Below, one piece after another: positions 21,600-30,504 of a stretch of 64,000 nt of DNA. Origin of the DNA: Streptococcus ovis DSM 16829 (lineage in GTDB: Bacteria > Bacillota > Bacilli > Lactobacillales > Streptococcaceae); contig NZ_KB904584.1 in assembly GCF_000380125.1 (NCBI RefSeq), positions 1 through 64,000 of the forward strand. The letters run 5' to 3'. The notes under the pieces are model-generated. The model ran no database searches. It was not told the DNA's origin and saw only the letters and a list, made by a program, of their open reading frames with translations. Within the stretch, counting starts at the first letter, position 1, and each line of letters begins with the position of its first letter. A program made the position numbers and the translations under genes.

Positions 21600-21864
21600 C
21601 GCCTATATTTTACTAGAGAGTTTGGTGACCTTGTCTGTTTTTGCGATGATCACAAGTCTTTTGCTGACATCTGTGATTCAAGGACGTAAGCAACAACTTC
21701 AAGATACGAAACAACAGGAAGTCTTGAACGTGGCTAAAATGGCTGTGCAGACAGGGCAGTCAGCCCTTTCTTTAAATGGGGTTCATGTAGATATTCTGCG
21801 CAATGAGAAAAGGATTCAGGTTGTGCATGAAGGGAAGGTAGTCTTAGATGTGGAAAAAGAGTAA
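21571..21864 (+). CDS. comGE: Minor competence pseudopilin ComGE
   Basis: About 97 residues, with the pilin-like segment NAYILLESLVTLSVFAMITSLLL near the N-terminus. A longer open frame reaches back to 21478, but the N-terminal pilin motif should be near the start. GTG at 21571 (VVDIKKQSVNAYILLES) is therefore preferred; the GGGGA before it is very close, so initiation probably depends on comGD translation. The body resembles pneumococcal CglE (VAKMAVQTGQSALSLNGVHV). Confidence 0.8.
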   Translation: MVDIKKQSVNAYILLESLVTLSVFAMITSLLLTSVIQGRKQQLQDTKQQEVLNVAKMAVQTGQSALSLNGVHVDILRNEKRIQVVHEGKVVLDVEKE

Positions 21865-22288
21865 GGCAATGGCAGCTTTTACCCTCTTGGAATGTCTCGT
21901 TGCCCTCGTTGTGTTATCGGGTGGTCTCCTGGTTTTTGATGGTTTAAGTCGTTTACTTTCTCAAGAAATTCACTATCAAACTCATCATTCCGAGCAAGGA
22001 TGGCTCCTTTTTTCTGAGCAACTACGCATAGAATTAGAAGGTGTACGCTTGGTCAAGGTGGAAGATAACCATCTTTATGTAGACAAGGATGGACAGACCT
22101 TGGCTTTTGGGCAATCGAAATCGGATGATTTCCGTAAAACAAATGGTAGGGGACGAGGTTACCAGCCCATGCTTTATGGTGTCACATCCAGCAAGATTTC
22201 CCAGTCAGGCAATCGAATCACAATTAGCCTCGTGTTTGAAAATGGTTTAGAAAGGATCTTCCTCTATGATTTTTCGGAAAAAAGTTAG
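21848..22288 (+). CDS. comGF: Minor competence pseudopilin ComGF
   Basis: A 146-residue protein with the pilin-type start MWKKSKAMAAFTLLECLVALVVLSGGLLVF. The ComGF-family body includes SEQLRIELEG and FENGLERIFLYDF. It overlaps comGE by 17 bp and comGG by 23 bp. It is a minor component of the transformation pilus. Confidence 0.9.
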   Translation: MWKKSKAMAAFTLLECLVALVVLSGGLLVFDGLSRLLSQEIHYQTHHSEQGWLLFSEQLRIELEGVRLVKVEDNHLYVDKDGQTLAFGQSKSDDFRKTNGRGRGYQPMLYGVTSSKISQSGNRITISLVFENGLERIFLYDFSEKS

Positions 22289-22631
22289 GGCAGGGACTCT
22301 CTTATATGCCTTGTTAATGTTAGGGATTTTCAGTTTGCTGTTACAATTTTACCTGCAAAGTCAGGTAGCGATTGCCCATGGAACAGTGGCCAGAAAAGAA
22401 GAGGGACAAGCCTATCTGATGGCGGTGTTGACGCGAGATGAAGTCCTGTCCGCTAAGGGATCAGAAGATAAAGAAATCTCTAGGAATTCTCTGTCTGGCG
22501 AGGTGGACTTTACTGCTGGAAAAAGTCACTATTCTAGAACGAAAGAAGAGATTCAAGTCAAGGTGACCATGGACTCGGGTAAGGCATATACTTATCGCTT
22601 TTTGACCTTAAAAGGGAAAGACAATCAATGA
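22266..22631 (+). CDS. comGG: Minor competence pilus protein ComGG
   Basis: A 121-residue last gene of the operon. The N-terminus (FRKKVRAGTLLYALLMLGIFSLLLQFYL) has a single membrane helix but lacks the Glu at +5 of true pilins, as is usual for ComGG. No terminator is obvious after it; a methyltransferase gene with its own TATGAT box (22676-22681) follows 58 bp later. Confidence 0.87.
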   Translation: MIFRKKVRAGTLLYALLMLGIFSLLLQFYLQSQVAIAHGTVARKEEGQAYLMAVLTRDEVLSAKGSEDKEISRNSLSGEVDFTAGKSHYSRTKEEIQVKVTMDSGKAYTYRFLTLKGKDNQ

Positions 22632-22689
22632 AAAAGACGTTACAATTAGGATTGTAGCGCCATTTTCATTTTTTTGATATGATAGAGGT

Positions 22690-23640
22690 ATGAATTTTGA
22701 AAAGATTGAACAGGCTTATGACCTGCTATTAGAAAATGTCCAAACAATCCAAAATCAGCTTGGGACAAATATTTATGATGCCATGATTGAACAGAATGCA
22801 GCTTATGTATCTGGGGCAGAAGCTGAAGTCGTAACGAATAATAATGCAGCTTTGAAGCAGCTTGCTCTTACAGCAGAGGAATGGCGCCGTGCCTACCAAT
22901 TTCTCTTTATCAAGGCTAATCAGACAGAGCCGATGCAGTATAATCATCAATTTACACCTGATAGTATTGGTTTTCTCTTGACCTTTTTGTTGGATGAACT
23001 GACAAAAGGAGAGAAGGTAACAGTGCTGGAAATAGGGTCTGGTACTGGGAATCTAGCCCATACGATTCTTAACCACAGTCAGAAAGAGTTGGATTATCTA
23101 GGTATTGAAGTGGATGATTTATTGATTGACTTATCGGCAAGTATTGCAGAAGTTATGAATTCATCCATTAGTTTTGCGCAGGGGGATGCGGTGCGTCCGC
23201 AGATTTTGAAAGAAAGCCAAATAATCCTTAGTGATTTGCCGATTGGTTATTATCCAGATGATACGATTGCCAAGCGGTATGAGGTGGTTAGTCCAGAAGG
23301 CCACACCTATGCACATCATTTGTTGATGGAGCAGTCGTTGAAATATTTGAAACAAGATGGTTATGCCATTTTCCTTGCGCCAAATGATTTATTGACCAGC
23401 GAGCAAGGTCCTCTCTTGAAAGAATGGCTACGTCATCACGCTAGTGTCGTAGCGATGATCGCCTTGCCAACTAACCTTTTTGGGGCTCAAAATATGGCAA
23501 AATCTATTTTTGTCTTGCAAAAAAAGATTGCTGTATCAAACGAGACCTTTGTTTACCCACTTCAAGATTTGCAAAATGCGGCAGAATTGAAAGATTTTGT
23601 AACCAATTTCAAAAATTGGAAGGCAGTGCATGCAATTTAG
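22690..23640 (+). CDS. Class I SAM-dependent methyltransferase downstream of comG
   Basis: A 316-residue Rossmann-fold methyltransferase of the YtxK-like group, which resembles N6-adenine DNA methylases. The N-terminal helical part covers about 1-90. The SAM motif is VTVLEIGSGTGNLAHTIL near 111-128. The catalytic (D/N)PPY position appears as SDLPIGYYPD, a degenerate form, so base methylation is not assured. The position between comGG and ackA is conserved in streptococci. The target is unknown. Confidence 0.8.
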   Translation: MNFEKIEQAYDLLLENVQTIQNQLGTNIYDAMIEQNAAYVSGAEAEVVTNNNAALKQLALTAEEWRRAYQFLFIKANQTEPMQYNHQFTPDSIGFLLTFLLDELTKGEKVTVLEIGSGTGNLAHTILNHSQKELDYLGIEVDDLLIDLSASIAEVMNSSISFAQGDAVRPQILKESQIILSDLPIGYYPDDTIAKRYEVVSPEGHTYAHHLLMEQSLKYLKQDGYAIFLAPNDLLTSEQGPLLKEWLRHHASVVAMIALPTNLFGAQNMAKSIFVLQKKIAVSNETFVYPLQDLQNAAELKDFVTNFKNWKAVHAI

Positions 23641-23662
23641 CAAAAAATTTGATATACTAGTT

Positions 23663-23677
23663 AGGAAAACGCTTAAA
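23663..23677 (+). promoter_or_regulatory. Candidate cre site (CcpA) in the ackA leader
   Basis: AGGAAAACGCTTAAA matches the cre consensus WTGNAANCGNWNNCW except at two positions. It lies between the -10 TATACT (23653-23658) and the ackA start. CcpA control of ackA is known in streptococci and bacilli. Confidence 0.45.
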
Positions 23678-23695
23678 ATTTAAAAGGGGTACATT

Positions 23696-24889
23696 ATGTC
23701 AAAGACAATTGCAATCAATGCAGGTAGTTCAAGTTTGAAATGGCAGCTTTATCAAATGCCAGAAGAAATCGTATTAGCAGCAGGGATTATTGAACGGATT
23801 GGGTTGAATGATGCCATCTCAACTGTAAAATACGATGGGAAAAAAGAAACAGAAACACTGGACATTCCTGACCATACGGTCGCAGTTAAAATCTTATTGG
23901 AAGATTTATTGAAACACGGAATTATTAAAGAATATACTGAAATTACAGGTGTTGGTCACCGTGTGGTTGCTGGTGGTGAAATCTTTAAGGAGTCAACTGT
24001 CATTGGCGAAAAAGAAATTCAGCAAATCGAAGAATTGAGCGCCCTTGCTCCTCTCCATAACCCAGCCCACGTAGCAGCTATCCGCGCTTTTGAAGAAGTG
24101 TTGCCAGATGTATTGAATGTTGCAGTATTTGATACGGCCTTCCATACAACGATGCCAGAGCACGCATATTTGTATCCAATTCCACGGAAATACTACAAAG
24201 AAAATAAAGTTCGTAAATATGGTGCGCACGGGACAAGTCACTATTATGTTGCACATGAAGCAGCTAAAGTTTTGGGACGTCCGCTTGAAGAATTGAAGAT
24301 TATCACAGCTCATATCGGAAATGGTGTCTCTATCACGGCTAACTACCATGGAGAATCCATGGATACTTCAATGGGCTTTACACCACTTGCAGGTCCAATG
24401 ATGGGAACCCGCTCAGGGGATATTGACCCAGCTATTATTCCGTATTTAGTAGCAAATGTACCCGAGTTGAAAGATGCAGCAGATGTTGTCACGATGTTGA
24501 ATAAGCAATCTGGTTTGCTTGGGGTATCTGAAATGTCAAGTGATATGCGGGATATCGAGGCAGGTTTGCAAGCTAAAAATCCTGATGCAGTGTTGGCCTA
24601 CAATATCTTTATCGATCGCATCAAGAAATTCATCGGTCAATATTTTGCAGTCTTGAATGGTGCAGACGCCATCGTCTTTACAGCTGGTATGGGTGAAAAT
24701 GCACCATTGATGCGTAATGATGTGATTGCAGGTTTGTCTTGGTTCGGTATTGAATTGGATCCAGAGAAGAATGTCTTTGGTAATTTCGGTGACATTTCAA
24801 CACCAGAATCCAAAGTACGTGTCCTAGTCATTCCAACCAATGAAGAACTTGTCATTGCGCGTGATGTAGAACGTTTGAAAAATGCATGA
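23696..24889 (+). CDS. ackA: Acetate kinase
   Basis: A 397-residue acetate kinase that makes ATP from acetyl phosphate at the end of mixed-acid fermentation. Family signatures are present: [12 protein letters not shown] near the N-terminus, [40 protein letters not shown] and FTAGMGENA. Length is normal. The RBS is AAAAGGGG. It is a single gene ended by a terminator shared with convergent pepA. Confidence 0.97.
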   Translation: MSKTIAINAGSSSLKWQLYQMPEEIVLAAGIIERIGLNDAISTVKYDGKKETETLDIPDHTVAVKILLEDLLKHGIIKEYTEITGVGHRVVAGGEIFKESTVIGEKEIQQIEELSALAPLHNPAHVAAIRAFEEVLPDVLNVAVFDTAFHTTMPEHAYLYPIPRKYYKENKVRKYGAHGTSHYYVAHEAAKVLGRPLEELKIITAHIGNGVSITANYHGESMDTSMGFTPLAGPMMGTRSGDIDPAIIPYLVANVPELKDAADVVTMLNKQSGLLGVSEMSSDMRDIEAGLQAKNPDAVLAYNIFIDRIKKFIGQYFAVLNGADAIVFTAGMGENAPLMRNDVIAGLSWFGIELDPEKNVFGNFGDISTPESKVRVLVIPTNEELVIARDVERLKNA

Positions 24890-24905
24890 CCTATAATATA
24901 AAACC

Positions 24906-24937
24906 AAAAGAACCAGTCAAACTGAACTGGTTCTTTT
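24906..24937. terminator. Bidirectional terminator ackA/pepA
   Basis: AAAAGAACCAGT (24906-24917) pairs perfectly with ACTGGTTCTTTT (24926-24937) across an eight-base loop. Confidence 0.88.
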
Positions 24938-24944
24938 TAATGGC

Positions 24945-26012
24945 TTAATATGTCTTAATCAAGTCCACTGTTGAGCGGTCGAGCTTTTTGACAATGGCCT
25001 GTAAGAAGGCTTGCGCTTGCAAGAAATCATCCATGCTGTAGAGGGTTTGATGTGAATGAATGTAGCGGGCACAGACTCCAATAGTAGTGGATGGAACGCC
25101 ATGGTTTTTGAGATGGGCTGCTCCGGCGTCGGTGCCTCCTTTGGCACAGTAGTATTGGTATTTCACGCCAGCTTCTTCAGCGGTTGTGAGGAGGAAGTCA
25201 CGCATGTTTGGAAGCATGATGTGACCTGGATCGTAGAAGCGAATGAGAGTGCCATCTCCAATGGCTCCTTGGTCACCGAAGACATCACCTGCTGGGGAGC
25301 AGTCCACAGCAAGGAAAAGCTCTGGATCAAATTTGGTGGTTGAGACATGAGCACCACGCAAACCAACTTCTTCTTGGACGTTAGCCCCTGCAATCAGTTG
25401 AGAGTTAAGTGCTTGTCCAGAAAGACTTTCAAGAAGTTCTGCTACCATGAGGACACCATAACGGTTGTCCCACGCCTTGGAAATGACATTTTTTCCATTG
25501 GCTGTTAACAAGGCTTCATTTCGTGGAATGATGACATTGCCAGGACGGACACCAAATTCCCAAGCTTCTTCTTTAGAGGCGAAACCAGCATCAAAGATAA
25601 TATCTTTAATAGAGGGTAGGCTTGGAGTACCATTTGTGCTACGGAAGAGATGAGGTGGCATTGAACCAGAGATGACAGGGATTTGACGACCATCCGATAA
25701 AAGGAGTTGGAAGGCTTGGCTTGATACGACAAGCGGGTTCCAGCCACCGAGTTCAACAACGCGGAAAGTTCCATCTGCTTTGATATCGCTAATCATAAAG
25801 CCGACTTCGTCCATATGGGCTGCGACAAGTACGCGTGGAGCATTTTCGGCAGCAGAATCTTTTATACCAAAAATGCCACCCAATCCATCTGTCTCGACAC
25901 GGTCTACATGAGGTGTGATGCGTTGGCGTAGATAGTCACGAACTGGACCTTCAAAACCTGCAACGCCTTGTAGTTCGGTCACTTCTTTTATTTGTGCAAA
26001 TAAATCGTTCAT
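24945..26012 (-). CDS. pepA: Glutamyl aminopeptidase PepA (M42)
   Basis: A 355-residue M42 metallo-aminopeptidase releasing N-terminal Glu or Asp from peptides in the cytosol. Metal ligands sit in VAAHMDEVGF, KAWDNRYG, QEEVGLRGA (catalytic Glu pair) and AVDCSPAGD, and a late histidine is in CARYIHSHQTLYS. Length is normal. The gene order with the DUF4651-thioredoxin-ytpR cluster on the other strand is typical of streptococci. Confidence 0.93.
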   Translation of the reverse strand: MNDLFAQIKEVTELQGVAGFEGPVRDYLRQRITPHVDRVETDGLGGIFGIKDSAAENAPRVLVAAHMDEVGFMISDIKADGTFRVVELGGWNPLVVSSQAFQLLLSDGRQIPVISGSMPPHLFRSTNGTPSLPSIKDIIFDAGFASKEEAWEFGVRPGNVIIPRNEALLTANGKNVISKAWDNRYGVLMVAELLESLSGQALNSQLIAGANVQEEVGLRGAHVSTTKFDPELFLAVDCSPAGDVFGDQGAIGDGTLIRFYDPGHIMLPNMRDFLLTTAEEAGVKYQYYCAKGGTDAGAAHLKNHGVPSTTIGVCARYIHSHQTLYSMDDFLQAQAFLQAIVKKLDRSTVDLIKTY

Positions 26013-26188
26013 AAAGTTCCTCGATTCTGTAAGAGTAATCTCCTTATTTTACCACTTTATCAGAAAAATAGCAGGATTTTCTATTGGGGAGAACATTTCT
26101 AAACACGGTTTCTCTGGGTGAAAGAATTTAGAGGGGATGAGGCTTGTAATAGTCGTCATAAGTCGCATTTTATGATAAAATAAAGGAC

Positions 26189-26476
26189 ATGAAGAATAAA
26201 AAATCAGCCTGGCTAGCGGGCTTGTTGGGAGCAGGAGTGCTCGCAGCTAGCGCGAAATACTATATGGATGTTCAAGAAGAGCGGCAAAAATCTGTTGCCC
26301 TTCAACAAGTGCGGGATTTTTTTGCGGACTTTGGAGAGATTGCGACAGTCTTTGTAGATGAAAGCCGGTCAGATAAACAGGTCTTGGTTGGTGGCGTCGT
26401 AATGGAAGAAGGGGCAGTCTATCTTTTTAAAAATCGCCACGGAAGAATACTCTATGAGGAGGAAAAAACATGTTAA
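26189..26476 (+). CDS. DUF4651 small membrane-anchored protein
   Basis: A 95-residue protein with a hydrophobic N-terminal segment (AWLAGLLGAGVLAASAKYYM, residues 8-27) and a short domain (VRDFFADFGEIATVFVDE...VLVGGVVMEEGAVYLF) recognised as DUF4651. It overlaps the thioredoxin gene by 7 bp, so the two are translated together. An extended -10 TGATAAAAT precedes it. Function is unknown; linkage to thiol chemistry is suggested only by position. Confidence 0.8.
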   Translation: MKNKKSAWLAGLLGAGVLAASAKYYMDVQEERQKSVALQQVRDFFADFGEIATVFVDESRSDKQVLVGGVVMEEGAVYLFKNRHGRILYEEEKTC

Positions 26477-26787
26477 CACCAGCAACTTATGAAGAATTAG
26501 CAACTGCTATTGAGGAAAGTGGGACCAAGGTTCTCTTTTTTACAGCGGATTGGTGTCCTGATTGTCAATTTATCTATCCAGCTATGCCAGAAATTGAAGC
26601 GGCATTCCCAGACTGGACCTTTGTCCGTGTAGACCGCGATGAATTTATGGAAGTGGCACAACAATGGGATATTTTTGGCATTCCAAGTTTTGTTGTGGTT
26701 AAAAATGAAGAAGAAGTGGGACGGTTTGTGGATAAAAACCGCAAAACAAAAACTCAGATTATTGAATTTTTAGAAGGATTGAAGTAA
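26470..26787 (+). CDS. Thioredoxin-family protein (YtpP-like)
   Basis: A 105-residue thioredoxin fold. The active site is ADWCPDCQF (WCPDC at about 26-30) instead of the WCGPC of standard thioredoxin. The cis-proline follows in FGIPSFVVV. It has no signal peptide, so a cytosolic thiol-disulfide role is likely. It is cotranscribed with DUF4651 and ytpR, as in many streptococci. Confidence 0.88.
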   Translation: MLTPATYEELATAIEESGTKVLFFTADWCPDCQFIYPAMPEIEAAFPDWTFVRVDRDEFMEVAQQWDIFGIPSFVVVKNEEEVGRFVDKNRKTKTQIIEFLEGLK

Positions 26788-26789
26788 AA

Positions 26790-27413
26790 ATGATTTTTGC
26801 ATACAATAAGGAACAAGTTGGCGATGTCTTGATGGTTTTGTTAGAGGACAAAAAAGATATCAAACGCCAAGTGGAGCGAAAAGGAAATGTGGCGCGTGTC
26901 TTTGCGGAAGAAACTGGAAAAACAGTAGCTTGGAATATTTTTGATGTGTCCAGCTTGATGGATGTTCAAGGAAATGGGCAAGTTTTCCCAACAGAAGAAG
27001 ATATCGCGGTATTGAATGCTGAGTTGACTAAGGAAGGATTTGATGAACAGTTAGAAAAACCAGCTTATCCAGTCTTTGTAGTGGGTCAGATTGTCGAAAT
27101 GGTGGCTCACCCAGATAGCGACCACTTGAACATCTGCCAAGTCAATATTGGTGAGGAAACTATACAAATTGTCGCAGGTGCACCAAATGCAGTAGTTGGT
27201 CTCAAAACGATTGTAGCGCTGCCGGGTGCCATGATGCCAAGTGGTAGCTTGATTTTCCCAGGGAAACTTCGTGGTGAAGATAGCTACGGGATGATGTGTA
27301 GCCCGCGTGAGTTGGCATTACCAAATGCACCGCAAGTCCGTGGCATCATTGAATTAGATGATACAGCGGTTGTTGGCGAAGCCTTTGATGCAAGTAAGCA
27401 TTGGAAGGGATAA
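26790..27413 (+). CDS. ytpR: YtpR-family tRNA-binding protein
   Basis: A 207-residue protein with an N-terminal DUF4479-like region (about 1-90) and a C-terminal EMAPII/tRNA-binding OB domain (about 95-200: VGQIVEMVAHPDSDHLNICQVNIG, KLRGEDSYGMMCSPREL). The OB domain resembles the anticodon-side domain of PheT, which is why it is often misannotated as a PheT fragment. It starts 2 bp after the thioredoxin stop. The role is probably tRNA binding; no catalytic domain is present. Confidence 0.87.
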   Translation: MIFAYNKEQVGDVLMVLLEDKKDIKRQVERKGNVARVFAEETGKTVAWNIFDVSSLMDVQGNGQVFPTEEDIAVLNAELTKEGFDEQLEKPAYPVFVVGQIVEMVAHPDSDHLNICQVNIGEETIQIVAGAPNAVVGLKTIVALPGAMMPSGSLIFPGKLRGEDSYGMMCSPRELALPNAPQVRGIIELDDTAVVGEAFDASKHWKG

Positions 27414-27421
27414 AATTAGTT

Positions 27422-27450
27422 AAAAAGGAATGCGCGGGCATTCCTTTTTT
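27422..27450. terminator. Bidirectional terminator after ytpR
   Basis: AAAAAGGAATGC (27422-27433) pairs with GCATTCCTTTTT across GCGG and ends in T6. Confidence 0.88.
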
Positions 27451-27455
27451 GGTAT

Positions 27456-28235
27456 CTAATAACCGTTCCATTTTCCTAAGATCGTATGTTTCAGAAGAGG
27501 AGTGAGAGCCTCTTCTTTTTCGAGATAGGTAGAAATAGCGAGTAGAAAATTTTCAAAATTGACTTGTTCGAAATAGTCGGTGGCTGTTTGGTCATGGAAA
27601 GTTGTTTGCTCAATCCATGAAGCTAGATCGGTTTGAGAAAGTTTTTGCTGAAGGATAAGCTGGCTGATAAGAAGTGCCAAGCGTCGTTCTTCACCAGCTG
27701 AAAAAATAGTTGCCTGTCGTTTTAAAAGCAGGATTGTCGTTTGCCAAACAGTCTTGATTTTAGAAGAAGGGAAATCTTGGTGCAAGCTAGCTGCTAATAG
27801 AAATTCAGCGCCATGTGCGATAGCATGAATCCAGCCGATGCTCTCCTCCCAGCCTCTGCTGTCTGTTTCCCTTTCTAAAAATAGGAGGGCTTCATCGAAC
27901 AATTTCTGTCGATCGGTAGGGGACAGTTGCTGGTAGTAGGGACTATTTTCTTGGTTATCCACGAGTAAGACGAGTGAACATAACAGGGACGTAAAAGAGC
28001 GTGTCAGTGTGGGTGCAGATGAGGCTAATAGTCCTGTATTCAAGGCAGTAGTCGCTAACCACTGGAAATCGGTTGTAGATATTTGGTGGTCCATCAAGGC
28101 GTGGCCGAAGCTGACGTAGACGAGTTCATCTCGGATTTCTGGATTTGGATCTCCGATATGAGCCAACAGCCATTCTAACTCTTCTCTTGTATATGGCAGA
28201 GAGAGAGCTAATTTTTTTGATAATCTTTCTTTCAT
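27456..28235 (-). CDS. DUF2785 family protein
   Basis: A 259-residue soluble, mostly helical protein of the DUF2785 family (LLAHIGDPNPEIRDELVYVSFGHALMD, DSRGWEESIGWIHAIAHGAEFLLA). The conserved GW.HAIAHGA block is the best marker. Repeated helices suggest a HEAT-like scaffold. No signal peptide. It is an isolated gene convergent with ytpR. No function is assigned to the family to my knowledge. Confidence 0.75.
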   Translation of the reverse strand: MKERLSKKLALSLPYTREELEWLLAHIGDPNPEIRDELVYVSFGHALMDHQISTTDFQWLATTALNTGLLASSAPTLTRSFTSLLCSLVLLVDNQENSPYYQQLSPTDRQKLFDEALLFLERETDSRGWEESIGWIHAIAHGAEFLLAASLHQDFPSSKIKTVWQTTILLLKRQATIFSAGEERRLALLISQLILQQKLSQTDLASWIEQTTFHDQTATDYFEQVNFENFLLAISTYLEKEEALTPLLKHTILGKWNGY

Positions 28236-28333
28236 AAGTTTTTCCTTTCATTTAAAAATCTTGAAAACTTATGATGCGCTTCTCAGTAGCCTCTTTTGAG
28301 TGTTTCTCATCAAAAACATTTGATTCTCCTATT

Positions 28334-29044
28334 CTATTTCTTCAACCATACATGTTGCAGAAAACTGATATCTTTGTAAGGTTTTAAGTTGCAGACAGCC
28401 AGTTCCATCTCGGTCATCTTTTCCAGCCAACCTTCCTCTGTCTTAAAATCGTTGGGTTGGAGACTGTAAAAGGTACGGATGGCTTGGTAGTTTTCCAAGG
28501 TCAGTCCACTCATTTCAATCAAGTTCTCAATGGAGTAGGTGCTTCCCTGTGCAAAGGATTGGCTGTGAAATTCACCACCGTTTAGCAGGTGTAAGGCAGT
28601 GTCAACATCATTTGAAAAGACAACACTTTGTAAGATTTTCCCCGCTTGGTTGTGCTTGATAATGGAGAGTTTTCCATCAGTGTTCAAAAGTCGCTTAAAT
28701 TCCGCTAGGTAAGCAGGTAGCTGATTGGGTTTTACATATTCCAAGACATTATGGCAGAGAATCAGGTCAAAGCTTTCATCAGGAAAATCGGTCAGTTGTT
28801 CGATACTCCCTAAGATTTTCTGATAGTTGGTTTGAGTTTCCAAGTCCAACATCTCAGTGTTCGGTTCAACAGCTGTAACCTCATTCCCAAGGTCAGCAAG
28901 AAATTGGCTGACCAAACCAAAACCTGCTCCGAAGTCCAAAATTCGTTTGTTTTTTAGGTGCGCGAGTTGGGAAAAGGTGATGTCGTATTGAATTTTACCC
29001 CAAGGTTGTTGAAGCATTTCCCTATAAGTTGTAATATTGACCAT
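28334..29044 (-). CDS. Class I SAM-dependent methyltransferase
   Basis: A 236-residue Rossmann methyltransferase. Motif I is ILDFGAGFGLVSQFLA (about 35-50), followed by the acidic loop VTAVEPNTEML and the post-I LILCHNVLEYV (motif II-like). This is a Methyltransf_11/25 type protein, probably acting on a small molecule. The C-terminal third is unique (NLIEMSGLTLENYQAIRTFYSL). It is divergent from ssbB, with the competence box between. Substrate unknown. Confidence 0.8.
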   Translation of the reverse strand: MVNITTYREMLQQPWGKIQYDITFSQLAHLKNKRILDFGAGFGLVSQFLADLGNEVTAVEPNTEMLDLETQTNYQKILGSIEQLTDFPDESFDLILCHNVLEYVKPNQLPAYLAEFKRLLNTDGKLSIIKHNQAGKILQSVVFSNDVDTALHLLNGGEFHSQSFAQGSTYSIENLIEMSGLTLENYQAIRTFYSLQPNDFKTEEGWLEKMTEMELAVCNLKPYKDISFLQHVWLKK

Positions 29045-29097
29045 AAGTTCTCCTTTTGCAATATTTTATCAAAAATGAGTCGATTTTTCCTACTTTT

Positions 29098-29105
29098 TGC
29101 GAATA
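29098..29105 (+). promoter_or_regulatory. SigX (ComX) competence box of ssbB
   Basis: TGCGAATA within TTGCGAATAGATAAG, 20 bp before the ssbB start. It is the same variant as the box of the comG operon at 18969. Confidence 0.8.
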
Positions 29106-29125
29106 GATAAGTAGGAGGATAAAAA

Positions 29126-29518
29126 ATGAATAAAACATTATTGATTGGTCGCTTAACGGCCAACCCTGAGGTTGCTCAAACGCCTAGTGGCAAAGCAGTG
29201 GTTCGAGTGACGGTTGCGGTAAATCGCCGTTTTAAGAAGGAAAATGGAGACCGCGAAGCAGATTTTATCACAGTTGTTGTTTGGGGGAAATTAGCTGAAA
29301 CTCTGGCTTCCTATGGTGGAAAAGGGAGTCTGATTTCTATTGAAGGAGAATTGCGGACCCGTCGCTATGAAAAAGAGGGGCAAGCCCACTATGTGACAGA
29401 AGTCCTCTGCCAAGCCTTTCAGTTATTGGAAAGTCGTGCCCAACGAGCCATGCGTGAAAACAATACCGGAGAAGATTTAGCGGATATTGTTTTAGAAGGG
29501 GAAGAATTGCCCTTCTAA
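29126..29518 (+). CDS. ssbB: Competence-induced single-stranded DNA-binding protein SsbB
   Basis: A 131-residue SSB, shorter than housekeeping SsbA because the glycine/glutamine-rich linker is reduced. The OB fold covers 1-105 (NKTLLIGRLTANPEV, DFITVVVWGKLAE, GEGRTRRYEK-like segment). The acidic tip ends EELPF and would recruit DNA-processing partners. The SigX box upstream and the size identify it as the late-competence SSB protecting imported single strands. It is monocistronic. Confidence 0.93.
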   Translation: MNKTLLIGRLTANPEVAQTPSGKAVVRVTVAVNRRFKKENGDREADFITVVVWGKLAETLASYGGKGSLISIEGELRTRRYEKEGQAHYVTEVLCQAFQLLESRAQRAMRENNTGEDLADIVLEGEELPF

Positions 29519-29554
29519 ATCATCTTATCGAACCTACTTCCTTTTATTTTTATA

Positions 29555-29584
29555 GAAGTCTCTGCAAGTTGCAGGGGCTTTTTG
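29555..29584 (+). terminator. ssbB terminator
   Basis: AGTCTCTGCA and TGCAGGGGCT pair with G-T wobbles across AGT and are followed by TTTTTG. Confidence 0.7.
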
Positions 29585-29605
29585 TGTATAGGGGGCGCGG
29601 AAAGT

Positions 29606-29663
29606 TGACAATTGTCATCACTTTTTAGGTCTCCTAGAAACCCCTTTCAAAAAATGGTATACT
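29606..29663 (+). promoter_or_regulatory. Promoter and TGACA-NN-TGTCA operator of the sensing operon
   Basis: A perfect dyad TGACA-AT-TGTCA lies at 29606-29617. The promoter downstream has an extended -10, TGGTATACT (TATACT at 29658-29663), with a poor -35, so activation is likely. The dyad centre lies about 58 bp before the predicted start of transcription. The same dyad occurs before the PTS operon (36918-36948). The NarL-type regulator encoded at 32783 is the obvious candidate binder; that is inference. Confidence 0.6.
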
Positions 29664-29704
29664 AAAAATGAGAAGTTGTGCCTTGAATTCAGGAGGAAAT
29701 AATA

Positions 29705-30493
29705 GTGAAAATTATATTTAGCGATATCGATGGAACACTGATTAACAGTGAATTTCAAGTAACAGAAGCGACCCAAATCGCGATTCGAGAGGCAATACAA
29801 CAAGGAAAGCTTTTTGTTCCAGTTTCAGCTCGTATGCCAGAAGCCATTCAGCCGATTATAGACAGTATTGGGATTACAGGGCCTCTCATTGCTTTTAATG
29901 GCGCCTTAGTTCAAGGACAACAGGGAGAAGTTATCGCTTCTTATCCAATGGCGACAGCCTTGGCCTTGGAGATTTGTGACTATGTAGTTCAGGAAGCACC
30001 TGCTATTGCTTGGAATGTGTATAGTTTTCATGATTGGTATTCTATGGATAGAAAGCATCCATGGATTAAAAGAGAAGAAGGTATTGTCCAACTGGCATCG
30101 CAAGAGGTTACCTTATCAGAGTTGGCAGGTCTAGAGTCTGTTCACAAATTACTTTTTATGGGGGAACCGGGTCAGATTGCACCTTTGGAAGTTCAGTTAA
30201 AGAAAAAATATCCAGATGTGTCTATTGTTCAATCAGCTCCTTACTTTATTGAAGTAATGGCTAAGGGAATTCGGAAAGGGCCAGCTGTCAAGTTGCTGGC
30301 AGACTCCTTGGGGATAACCATGGAAGAGGCGATTGCATTTGGTGATAACTATAATGATGCAGATATGTTGGAGACAGTTGGGAAAGGATATCTGATGGGG
30401 AATGCTCCACTGGACTTGCAAAAGCGCATTGGCAACGTCACTGCGGATCATAATCATGATGGAATTGCGCAAGTGCTAACAACCTATCTTTAG
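29705..30493 (+). CDS. Cof-type HAD-IIB sugar-phosphate phosphatase
   Basis: A 262-residue haloacid dehalogenase-like hydrolase of the Cof/YbiV group. Motif I is FSDIDGTLIN (nucleophile Asp8 and general acid Asp10), motif II VPVSAR, and motif IV GDNYNDADML. A C2B cap lies between. Such enzymes dephosphorylate sugar phosphates in the cytosol. The GTG start at 29705 is supported by AGGAGG at 29691. It heads an operon with a sensing system (12 bp to the next gene), so its substrate may be a product of the sugar controlled by that system. Confidence 0.88.
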   Translation: MKIIFSDIDGTLINSEFQVTEATQIAIREAIQQGKLFVPVSARMPEAIQPIIDSIGITGPLIAFNGALVQGQQGEVIASYPMATALALEICDYVVQEAPAIAWNVYSFHDWYSMDRKHPWIKREEGIVQLASQEVTLSELAGLESVHKLLFMGEPGQIAPLEVQLKKKYPDVSIVQSAPYFIEVMAKGIRKGPAVKLLADSLGITMEEAIAFGDNYNDADMLETVGKGYLMGNAPLDLQKRIGNVTADHNHDGIAQVLTTYL

Positions 30494-30504
30494 AAGGGAG
30501 TTCT

